6,236 nt of DNA, taken from contig CANPPM010000167.1 in the NCBI GenBank assembly GCA_947575935.1, forward strand, positions 1 to 6,236, read 5' to 3'. Within the stretch, counting starts at the first letter, position 1. Each line of letters starts with the position of its first letter. The stretch comes from an uncultured Butyricicoccus sp. (GTDB lineage: Bacteria > Bacillota > Clostridia > Oscillospirales > Butyricicoccaceae). Below are positions 1 to 5,222 of the stretch, one piece after another. The notes under the pieces were generated by a model, which ran no database searches, was not told the DNA's origin, and worked only from the letters and a program-made list of their open reading frames with translations. A program made the translations under genes and the position numbers.

Positions 1-567
1 AACTCGGTGCTGAATTCAGCCTCTACCATGTTCACGCTGGATCTTTATCGTTCTGCGCTGAACCCATCGGCGTCCGATGTCAAGTGCGTGAAAATCGGCA
101 AAATCTATGGTACGATTGCGGGCTGTATCTCAATTGTAATTGCGCCGTTTGTCATGTACGCCGAGGGCATTACGACCTTCCTGAATTCTATGAGCCAGTT
201 TGTTTCTCTACCGGTGCTGTGCACGATTTTGGGCGTATTTATGTTTAAGCGGCTGCCCGCATACACCCCGAAGATCATCACCGTGATCCATGTCGTTTGT
301 TATGGCGCATTCCTGTTGTTAAAGCCTTGCTATCCGGGTTCAGAGAATCCCATCCATTATTTGTATGCCATGGCGGCGCTGTTCCCGATCGAGCTGATCA
401 TTATGTGGGCGCTTGATAGATTTCGTCCGGCGGAGGCGTATGTTCTGCAGGATGTCGGTGCAGTGGATCTGACGCCGTGGAAGCATCGGCATTTGGTGTC
501 CGTTGCTGGTTTGGTGCTTGCAATAGCCATTTATGTGGTGTTCTCGCCGGCCGGGATTGCTGCATAA
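1..567 (+). CDS. Sodium:solute symporter (SSS family, SGLT-like), C-terminal part
   Basis: The frame is open from base 1 to the TAA at 565-567, giving 188 residues of a protein whose N-terminal portion lies outside the window. It begins with NSVLNSASTMFTLDLYR, which matches the conserved LNSASTxFTxDxY stretch at the end of the sodium-site helix of SGLT-like symporters. Several hydrophobic segments follow (about residues 36-60, 68-84, 94-110, 118-138 and 166-184). A pre-terminal VDLTPWKHR, close to the VDxTPWK seen before the last helix of bacterial SGLT homologues, supports the family. These proteins sit in the cytoplasmic membrane and couple substrate entry, usually of a sugar, to sodium. 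The substrate cannot be read from this part; by family knowledge the sodium-ligand serines should lie just left of base 1. The next gene is convergent, so this is the end of its transcription unit. Confidence 0.88.
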   Translation, partial: NSVLNSASTMFTLDLYRSALNPSASDVKCVKIGKIYGTIAGCISIVIAPFVMYAEGITTFLNSMSQFVSLPVLCTILGVFMFKRLPAYTPKIITVIHVVCYGAFLLLKPCYPGSENPIHYLYAMAALFPIELIIMWALDRFRPAEAYVLQDVGAVDLTPWKHRHLVSVAGLVLAIAIYVVFSPAGIAA

Positions 568-663
568 GAGGCTTGCCGTACACCCAAAAGGCGTATGAAA
601 TGCGCTGGATACAGCGTTTTCCGAAGCCTCGCTTCCGATGCGTTGCCGCCGTGGCGGGCACAA

Positions 664-695
664 AAAAGCCGCTGGCATAGTTGCCGGCGGCTTTT
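664..695. terminator. Intrinsic terminator between convergent genes, probably bidirectional
   Basis: AAAAGCCGCTGGC (664-676) and GCCGGCGGCTTTT (683-695) form a 13-bp stem with one G-T wobble in the + strand RNA and a 6-nt loop, ATAGTT. The + transcript ends in TTTT. Read the other way, the run of six A at 662-667 becomes a six-U tail. It lies 97 nt after the symporter stop and 77 nt after the alkyltransferase stop, where one hairpin can serve both convergent genes. On the - strand the wobble becomes an A-C mismatch, which weakens that direction slightly. Confidence 0.8.
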
Positions 696-771
696 GACGT
701 AGGATTCTGCTGTGCGTGCCGGGGCCCACGTTTTGTCGCTGCAAAAGAGCGAAGAGGGACGAACAGGCACG

Positions 772-1293
772 CTAGGAAGAGCGTAGGCGCGAGGTATCAA
801 CGCCCTCAAGCTGCAGCAGCTGCAGTTTGACCGGAAGGCCGCCCGCATATCCCGTCAGGCTCCGGTTGGCCGCAATGACGCGGTGGCAGGGTATGATGAT
901 TAAAATAGGGTTATGGCCGATCGCGCCGCCGACTGCCTGGCCTGGCATGCCCGGCCGGTGCATGCGCAGCGCCACCTCCCGCGCCAGTGCGCCATAGGTG
1001 GTGACTTCGCCGTAGGGGACTTCGCACAGGGCCGACCAAAGGGCCTGCCGGAAGCTGCTGCCTGCCGGGCGCAGCGGCAGCTCGCACGGAGAGGGACGCT
1101 GCCCGTCGAAATAGCGGTTGAGCCAGCCGGCAGCGGCCTCCAGTACCGGCGTTGTTCCTGTGGCTGGGGGGTCAGCGGGCAGGCTCTCTGCAAAATGCTT
1201 TTGCCCTTCCAGCCAAAGGCCGATCAGCGCGCCGTCTTGCGCTGCCAGCGTAAGACGCCCGACCGGCGACGGGTAAATCGCCATATGCAGCAT
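772..1293 (-). CDS. ogt: Methylated-DNA--protein-cysteine S-methyltransferase (Ogt-type)
   Basis: This is a 173-aa suicide DNA-repair protein expected to move the alkyl group from O6-alkylguanine (and O4-alkylthymine) in DNA to its own cysteine. The active site IIPCHRVIA is at about 133-141, with nucleophile Cys136. It is preceded by the helix-turn-helix region (about 80-107, with VPYGEVTTYG) and by AVGGAIGHNP, where the conserved Asn128 lies. It is followed by the SLTGYAGGLPVKLQLLQLEG C-terminal signature. Residues 1-70 resemble the poorly conserved N-terminal domain, so the length is normal for Ogt and no AdaA-type domain is fused. The ATG at 1293 is chosen because GAGGGG lies 8 nt upstream; Met4 would leave a spacing of about 17 nt. 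It is transcribed alone from a good promoter. Assignment to the family is secure; ogt rather than another alkyltransferase name is conventional. Confidence 0.95.
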   Translation of the reverse strand: MLHMAIYPSPVGRLTLAAQDGALIGLWLEGQKHFAESLPADPPATGTTPVLEAAAGWLNRYFDGQRPSPCELPLRPAGSSFRQALWSALCEVPYGEVTTYGALAREVALRMHRPGMPGQAVGGAIGHNPILIIIPCHRVIAANRSLTGYAGGLPVKLQLLQLEGVDTSRLRSS

Positions 1294-1326
1294 GTAAACA
1301 TCCCCTCTCGTTTCGCAATATTTGCT

Positions 1327-1355
1327 ATTATATCATAAAAAAGGAAATTTGTATA
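1327..1355 (-). promoter_or_regulatory. Sigma-A-type promoter of the alkyltransferase gene
   Basis: On the - strand a perfect TATAAT (1327-1332) lies 17 bp downstream of TATACA (1350-1355), which matches 4 of 6 bases of TTGACA. The -10 box is about 34 bp before the gene's ATG, leaving a short leader that contains the GAGGGG ribosome site. No clear Ada-box-like operator is seen, so expression may be constitutive. Confidence 0.7.
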
Positions 1356-1421
1356 GATTTATTTTGGGCCGTACCGTATAACGAGAGGGTGCGTCTGACA
1401 GATGTCCAGGCACAAACGTTT

Positions 1422-1469
1422 AAAAGCACATAGCCGCCCGGCGCTGATGCCGGATGTCCATGTGCTTTT
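1422..1469. terminator. Terminator-like hairpin after the broken gene
   Basis: AAAAGCACAT (1422-1431) pairs perfectly with ATGTGCTTTT (1460-1469). The interior can fold further through CCGGC (1438-1442) with GCCGG (1449-1453). It lies 46 nt past the stop of the - strand gene at 1516, so the natural role is ending that unit before the alkyltransferase promoter. The U run is part of the stem and only four long, so it may be a weak terminator. It could act in either direction. Confidence 0.6.
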
Positions 1470-1515
1470 GGGAGATGCCGGCAGAGGATTCCGCCTGGCC
1501 TAAGAGACTGGGCGC

Positions 1516-1991
1516 TTACAAAAGGCCCTGCATGAGGTTGACAAGCGTTTTCCCGAATGGGGAGGCATAAAAACGTTTTGCGGTGAGATCGGCGGCAACA
1601 AAGCGTATTTGTACCCAACCAGCGCCGGGAGGCGCATATTTTTGCTCGAAATCAGCTTTTTTCAGTGCTTTGATCAGCGTTTTTTCCACTGCATCCACGG
1701 CAAGGATAATGGAGAGGATGGAAAATTCATGTGCGCGGTCAAGCTGGGCAGCTGTTCCCCACGCAGCCCAGGCGCACTGAACAGCAGACGCAGCTCATGG
1801 CTGTGGGTATAACTGCCGGTGCCGATCACACCGAACATCTTTTTTTCCTGCGACAGGGAATAACCGGCGGCCAGTGCACAGCCGCGGCCGGCGATCAGGA
1901 CGCCGCGTTCCCGCTCCTGGAAGGCGGCGGGCAGCGAAGCGTCCAAGCGGTCGCGAAAAGCGATAAAATCCTGCGCAAACTGCTGTTCCAT
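1516..1991 (-). pseudogene. Unrecognised protein gene split by an apparent one-base frameshift
   Basis: I do not recognise the family. The first part starts at the ATG at 1991, has AAGGAG (1998-2003) 6 nt upstream, and reads MEQQFAQDFIAFRDRLDASL and onward. It would stop early at 1674-1676, giving 105 aa. The last part of that frame, with PSSPLSLPWMQWKKR, is not protein-like. The -1 frame over the same DNA reads QLDRAHEFSILSIILAVDAV, then continues through EKTLIKALKKADF to a TAA at 1516-1518. Adding one base in the run at 1746-1748 (CCC on the coding strand) joins the parts into a 158-aa soluble alpha/beta-looking protein with no signal peptide or membrane segment. The gene begins 13 nt after the nucleotidyltransferase stop, so the two are very likely co-transcribed. 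The break could be a real mutation or an assembly error in a homopolymer; programmed frameshifting is less likely. Confidence 0.72.
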
Positions 1992-1997
1992 TCCGGT

Positions 1998-2003
1998 CTC
2001 CTT
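1998..2003 (-). promoter_or_regulatory. Ribosome binding site of the broken gene
   Basis: AAGGAG on the - strand sits 6 nt before the ATG at 1989-1991 and directly follows the stop codon of the upstream gene. It fixes the start at MEQQF rather than at the in-frame ATG at 2015, which lies inside the upstream gene and has no such site. A strong site kept in place argues that the gene was functional recently, or still is. Confidence 0.75.
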
Positions 2004-2004
2004 T

Positions 2005-2925
2005 TCACATCTCATGGGGATATGCCCCGGCTTTGGTCATGTCAGCGATTGCGGCGACCACAGTCGGCTTGTCCTCCCGGTAGGTTACGCCGAACCAACG
2101 TGCATCGGTGGTTAAGACCTGTGCGGTCGCCCGTCCGGCGCGGGTCAGCCAATCGACTGTGCTGGGCAGATAGAGCTCGGCTTTCATGGGATCCTGCTGC
2201 AGTCTGTTTGCAAAAAAGTCCCGGAGCATGACCTCAAGCTCGTCCAGATAACCGGCGGGGAAGCCCCAAAGATTCATGGAAACCGGCGTACCTTCCCGGA
2301 TGATGCCGCCCGGTTCCTTGCCCTCAGCTTCATAGCGGATAACGCCGCGGTCGTCGCGATAAATTTTGGTACGTTCTACAATGGAAGTCAGGCGGCCTTC
2401 TGCATCCGTGGCACATACGCCGCGCGCAACCGAACCGTTTTCGGTAAGCGTGTTTTCCACCTTATAGCCGATGACGCAGCAGCGGTGAACCGGATCCATA
2501 CGGTCAATACCGGAAAGATAGGTAAAGATCTGTTGGAAAGCGTCCGCGCCGTAGAAGTCGTCGGCATTGATGACCGCAAACGGTGCGTCGACAACGTTGT
2601 GTACACAGTAGACAGCGTGTCCCGTGCCCAGCGGCTTGACCCGGCCTTCCGGCGCGGTCAGACCCGCCGGGAGCTTGTCGGGCAGCTGATAAACGTAATC
2701 GACCTGCATCCGCCGGGCCGCACGTGCGCCAATGGTGCTTTCGAACGCTTCGCGCAGCTCGGGCTTGATGATGAAGACCACACGGCGGAAGCCGGCACGA
2801 TATGCATCATATACAGAGTAGTCGAGGATCATTTGACCGGAGGGGCCGACCGGGTCGATCTGTTTCAGTCCGCCGTAGCGCGAGCCCATACCGGCAGCCA
2901 TCACCACAAGAATGGGGGTATCCAT
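2005..2925 (-). CDS. Sugar-phosphate nucleotidyltransferase-like protein (NTP_transferase fold)
   Basis: This 306-aa cytosolic enzyme is predicted to couple a sugar 1-phosphate to an NTP, giving an NDP-sugar and pyrophosphate. The N-terminal VVMAAGMGSRYGGLKQ (about 7-22) is the glycine-rich nucleotide-binding loop with the usual Arg and Lys. PLGTGHAV (98-105) corresponds to the base/sugar-binding loop. NADDFYG (120-126) carries the metal-binding aspartates, and VSMNLWGF (215-222) is another family-typical strand. There is no left-handed beta-helix or acyltransferase tail, so it is a single-domain enzyme. Sugar and nucleotide cannot be assigned: it resembles the NDP-sugar synthase group broadly, and no classic GalU, RfbA or GlmU signature decides the matter. 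The start at 2925 is required to keep the loop intact; GGGAGG lies 12 nt upstream, slightly far. It heads a unit with the broken gene and has its own promoter. Confidence 0.88.
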   Translation of the reverse strand: MDTPILVVMAAGMGSRYGGLKQIDPVGPSGQMILDYSVYDAYRAGFRRVVFIIKPELREAFESTIGARAARRMQVDYVYQLPDKLPAGLTAPEGRVKPLGTGHAVYCVHNVVDAPFAVINADDFYGADAFQQIFTYLSGIDRMDPVHRCCVIGYKVENTLTENGSVARGVCATDAEGRLTSIVERTKIYRDDRGVIRYEAEGKEPGGIIREGTPVSMNLWGFPAGYLDELEVMLRDFFANRLQQDPMKAELYLPSTVDWLTRAGRATAQVLTTDARWFGVTYREDKPTVVAAIADMTKAGAYPHEM

Positions 2926-2965
2926 GGGAATCAGGTTCCTCCCTTATTCAAAATATAGTACTTCT

Positions 2966-2994
2966 ATTATACGCGCATCCTTTCTCAAATGCAA
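2966..2994 (-). promoter_or_regulatory. Promoter of the nucleotidyltransferase unit
   Basis: On the - strand, TATAAT (2966-2971) lies 17 bp downstream of TTGCAT (2989-2994), in which the TTG of the -35 consensus is kept. The -10 box is about 40 bp before the ATG at 2925. It faces away from the promoter at 3067-3095, making this a divergent control region. Confidence 0.65.
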
Positions 2995-3055
2995 CCCTTT
3001 CTCCTGCTGTCCGGAACGGCAAACGGAGAAAAATGTCGATTACTGTTGTTTTTTG

Positions 3056-3085
3056 CCCGGCTAGTCTTGCAAAAAAACAGCCGGG
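3056..3085. repeat. Inverted repeat over the DUF2752 promoter
   Basis: CCCGGCT (3056-3062) and AGCCGGG (3079-3085) are perfect 7-bp inverted repeats 16 bp apart. They flank the -35 box TTGCAA, and the right arm lies in the spacer of the 3067-3095 promoter. The half-site centres are about 23 bp apart, roughly two helical turns, which would suit a dimeric regulator. There is no U run on either side, so a terminator is unlikely. Chance occurrence in GC-rich DNA cannot be excluded. Confidence 0.4.
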
Positions 3086-3095
3086 ATGGTATCAT
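3067..3095 (+). promoter_or_regulatory. Promoter of the DUF2752-DUF4234 gene pair
   Basis: TTGCAA (3067-3072) and TATCAT (3090-3095) are separated by exactly 17 bp and match the sigma-A consensus at 4 and 5 of 6 positions. Transcription would start near 3102, giving a leader of about 37 nt before the ATG at 3139. Confidence 0.62.
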
Positions 3096-3138
3096 AAGGA
3101 CAGACGTGGATGCGTATGCTTCTCCAGAGGGGGGTTCG

Positions 3139-3534
3139 ATGAAACGGAAGGATCTGCAGGCGCTGGCTGCCATCGCGCTGTTTTATATTGTGATTGAATC
3201 GGCTGGCATTACCTGTCCCATCCGCTTTTTGTCCGGGATTTCCTGCGCGGGCTGTGGGATGAGCCGTGCCTGGCTTTCGCTGCTGCGGCTTGTTTTTTCC
3301 CGGGCGTTTTGGTATCATCCGCTTTTTTGGCTGCCTGTCCCTGCGGCGGCTGTGCTGCTGTTTCAAAGGCGGCTGCCAAAGCGGATGTTTCAGGTGTGTA
3401 TGGGCATCTGCGGCGTGCTATTCCTCGCGGTTTATCTGGTCCGGCTTTTTATGCCGGGTGAAATTGTCGTTTGCTCGCCAGCGCAGGGGCTTGTGGGGCG
3501 TCTGATTTCGGAGTTGCTTGGCCGGATAGATTAA
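3139..3534 (+). CDS. DUF2752 family small membrane protein
   Basis: This is a 131-aa membrane protein of unknown biochemical function. The family signature is clear: CPIRFLSGISCAGCGMSRAW (26-45) matches the DUF2752 pattern CP-x-TG-x-C-x-GCG-x-(T/S)R, with Cys26, Cys36 and Cys39 conserved, although the usual CPGCG is CAGCG here. AFWYHPL (56-62) matches the conserved AFxxNPL, with His in place of Asn. Hydrophobic helices lie at about 7-23, 61-76 and 86-105. A final stretch to residue 131 ends in RLISELLGRID. The ATG at 3139 has GAGG 8 nt upstream; starts further up the frame lie before the promoter and are rejected. The zinc-ribbon/DUF4234 gene follows after 27 nt with no terminator, so the two are probably one operon. 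The cysteine cluster might bind metal or form disulfides, but this is inference. Confidence 0.88.
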   Translation: MKRKDLQALAAIALFYIVIESAGITCPIRFLSGISCAGCGMSRAWLSLLRLVFSRAFWYHPLFWLPVPAAAVLLFQRRLPKRMFQVCMGICGVLFLAVYLVRLFMPGEIVVCSPAQGLVGRLISELLGRID

Positions 3535-3548
3535 AAACTAAGGATAAA

Positions 3549-3553
3549 GGGAG
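3549..3553 (+). promoter_or_regulatory. Ribosome binding site deciding the GTG start at 3562
   Basis: GGGAG lies 8 nt before the GTG at 3562 but only 2 nt before the in-frame TTG at 3556. The spacing therefore favours GTG, so the protein begins MNCWKCGKEI with the first zinc-ribbon cysteine at position 3. Confidence 0.7.
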
Positions 3554-3561
3554 AATTGACT

Positions 3562-4845
3562 GTGAATTGTTGGAAATGTGGAAAAGAGATCGGCGACGGG
3601 ACGCGTTTTTGCGTGCACTGCGGCGCCGACCAGCAGTTGGCGCCGCCTGAGGATTCCCAGCAGGCGCCTAAAATTTCGCTCGAAAAGCAGGAGACGCAGC
3701 ACAATAGCGCCGGGCCTCAGGGTCAGTGGCAGCAGGACGGTTCCGGACCGCAGTGGCAGTCGCCGCAGGGGCAATATACGCCGCCTGCTGGCGGACCGCA
3801 GTGGAACGCTGCCAGCGGGAATCATAAAGTCGTTTTGAACATTTTTGCCGGCATTGCGGCGGCGCTTCATGTGCTGTGGGGATTGAAGGACCTGACGGGT
3901 ATTTTTGGTCTGTTGGCTTACCGGTATGCGCCGGCGCTGCTTTTTTTGCCGCTGTCGCTTTTGACAGTGGCGGCGAATTTCTGTATGGCTGGGATTCTGC
4001 TGATGATTGTACTGAAGCAGGACGATCGGAATGCGGATGGGCTTCTTCTTCTGCTGGCTGGCGGTGCGGCGGTCAAGACTGCGGCGCAGTTCCTGGGACT
4101 GGGGCTCACGTACATGTTTATGTTCGGATATGGGTCTTTGGATCCGTTTGTGCGATTCCTGACGGCGGTGTTGGGATCGGTCGTTACAGTAGCCGGCGTC
4201 TATGCGATCCGGCGGTATTTGATGCAGGAAATGCCGCTTGCGAATAAAACGCAGGAGGATTTTAAGCAGGACGTGCGCCAGGCGCTTGCCAGCCTGGGTC
4301 AAAACGCGCAGCAGGCGCAGTTTGACGCCAATGGGCAAAACCAGCAGAACACGCAGTATCAGCAGTACCAGTACCAGCAGCAGAACACGCAGTATGCGTA
4401 CGGTCGGCAGCAGTCTGCGCAGGTACCGCCGATGGGATATGCCGCGTACCGTCTGAAGGCGGACCGGAGCCTGATCGCGTATATTCTGCTTAGTATTATT
4501 ACCTGCAACATTTACAGCTTTTATTTTATTTACGCATTGGCACGGGATACGAATGTGGTCTGTGCGGGCGACGGCTCCAAGACGGCGGGGATGTTGAAGC
4601 TGATGCTGCTCAGCGCTCTGACCTGCGGAATTTATGGATTTTATTGGTATTATAGCCTGGGGAACCGCCTGGCGGCAAATGCGCCGCGCTATGGCATGAA
4701 TTTTCAGGAGAACGGTACGACGGTCCTGCTGTGGTTCGTTTGTGGCAGCCTGTTGTGTGGGATTGGTCCTTTTCTCGCAATGCATATCATTATTAAAAAT
4801 TTGAATGCCTTGTGTGGCGCATATAATTACTCGCATGGGATCTAA
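3562..4845 (+). CDS. Zinc-ribbon, DUF4234-domain multi-pass membrane protein
   Basis: This is a 427-aa protein of unknown function with five visible parts. Residues 3-20 form a zinc-ribbon knuckle (CWKC, then CVHC). Residues 25-88 are a Pro/Gln/Gly-rich linker with a repeated GPQW motif. Residues 89-220 hold about four membrane helices. Residues 222-295 are a hydrophilic Gln/Tyr/Asn-rich segment. Residues 298-417 are the DUF4234 domain: LKADRSLIAYILLSIITCNI, then Y-x3-ARDTN, CAGDG, SALTCGIYGFYWYYSLGNRL and FQENGTTVLLW, with about three more helices. The zinc ribbon is presumably cytosolic. Its placement 27 nt after the DUF2752 gene suggests co-transcription and perhaps a shared membrane process. 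Low-complexity linkers of this sort could mediate protein contacts. The start is GTG (see the ribosome site at 3549-3553). No intrinsic terminator was found after the TAA. Confidence 0.88.
   Translation: MNCWKCGKEIGDGTRFCVHCGADQQLAPPEDSQQAPKISLEKQETQHNSAGPQGQWQQDGSGPQWQSPQGQYTPPAGGPQWNAASGNHKVVLNIFAGIAAALHVLWGLKDLTGIFGLLAYRYAPALLFLPLSLLTVAANFCMAGILLMIVLKQDDRNADGLLLLLAGGAAVKTAAQFLGLGLTYMFMFGYGSLDPFVRFLTAVLGSVVTVAGVYAIRRYLMQEMPLANKTQEDFKQDVRQALASLGQNAQQAQFDANGQNQQNTQYQQYQYQQQNTQYAYGRQQSAQVPPMGYAAYRLKADRSLIAYILLSIITCNIYSFYFIYALARDTNVVCAGDGSKTAGMLKLMLLSALTCGIYGFYWYYSLGNRLAANAPRYGMNFQENGTTVLLWFVCGSLLCGIGPFLAMHIIIKNLNALCGAYNYSHGI
4342..4395 (+). repeat. 18-bp direct repeat inside the Gln-rich linker
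   Basis: CAGCAGAACACGCAGTAT occurs at 4342-4359 and again at 4378-4395. The 18 bp between them (4360-4377) are also built from CAG and TAC triplets. The whole 54 bp is thus three 18-bp units that encode QQNTQY, QQYQYQ and QQNTQY. Being in frame, unit gain or loss would only alter linker length. Confidence 0.85.
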
Positions 4846-5118
4846 AGATCGGTTTGAAAAGTTTTAAAACGCCGGCCTTGATCCGTATTTTGCCGATTGT
4901 AAATCCGGTTCTTAGGTTGATGTCCGTCCTAAACCAAGGCAAGCAGGCCGGGACGGCTGGATAGACGGATGACGGATATGGATGCCCTGCGCATAGCGGC
5001 TGGGGCCGGTTTGCAGCGAATGCTTTCCAAGAAGGGCGCTCTGGATGGGAACAGGGCGCTCTTTTTCTGTCCCGCATAGGAATTGAAAACGCACCGGCAG
5101 GACGCGTGGGAATTGCTG
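4846..5118. other. Gene-free stretch with a 10-bp direct repeat
   Basis: No convincing gene is seen in the 377 nt between the two flanking coding regions; the last part holds the promoter and leader of the binding protein. AGGGCGCTCT occurs at 5033-5042 and 5053-5062, the second copy running into five T (5062-5066). No matching inverted arm was found, so this is not a standard terminator. GACGGAT-like motifs also recur at 4952-4976. A partial pairing of TTAGG (4912-4916) with CCTAA is weak and has no T run. A 37-codon open stretch starting near 4969 lacks a ribosome site. Confidence 0.5.
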
Positions 5119-5147
5119 TAGACTTTTGGGAATTTTCATGATATAAT
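5119..5147 (+). promoter_or_regulatory. Promoter of the sugar-binding lipoprotein gene
   Basis: TAGACT (5119-5124, 4 of 6 matches to TTGACA) and a perfect TATAAT (5142-5147) are 17 bp apart. Transcription would begin near 5154, giving a leader of about 70 nt before the GTG start. No operator palindrome or catabolite-response element was recognised near it. Confidence 0.68.
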
Positions 5148-5206
5148 AGCGGCAGACAGCTGTAATATGCGGGGTTCTTGCGGGGGCGCCGGCAGTCGGA
5201 CAGCGA

Positions 5207-5212
5207 AAGGAG
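5207..5212 (+). promoter_or_regulatory. Ribosome binding site of the sugar-binding lipoprotein gene
   Basis: AAGGAG lies 10 nt before the GTG at 5223. The in-frame ATG at 5253 has only a loose AAGGAAGGG about 14 nt upstream, so the GTG is preferred on spacing. The ATG would give the more typical signal peptide, so the start remains uncertain between these two. Confidence 0.6.
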
Positions 5213-5222
5213 ATGAGCAGCC

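Noticed and set aside
602..620. A small hairpin CGCTG-GATA-CAGCG followed by TTTT, after the symporter gene
   Set aside because: The stem is only 5-6 bp; the longer hairpin at 664-695 is a much better terminator. It may assist but cannot be supported alone.
913..1338. A 141-codon open frame on the + strand, opposite the alkyltransferase
   Set aside because: The opposite strand carries the PCHRV alkyltransferase with its promoter and ribosome site; this frame has neither motifs nor a ribosome site.
1731..2231. A + strand open frame across the broken gene and the end of the nucleotidyltransferase
   Set aside because: It is Arg/Gln/Pro-rich without motifs and overlaps two better supported - strand genes.
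3067..3095. Possible intrinsic terminator formed by the CCCGGCT/AGCCGGG arms
   Set aside because: Neither strand has a U run after the stem, and the element overlaps a good promoter; an operator or chance repeat is more likely.
3538..4836. A 432-codon open frame on the - strand, antisense to the DUF4234 gene
   Set aside because: Its product is rich in Arg, Gln and His with no recognisable domain and mirrors the codon pattern of the real gene. The + strand protein has clear domains and a ribosome site, so this is a composition shadow.
4969..5079. A short + strand open frame (about 36 aa) in the gene-free stretch
   Set aside because: It has no ribosome binding site, no recognisable motif and lies upstream of the nearest promoter.
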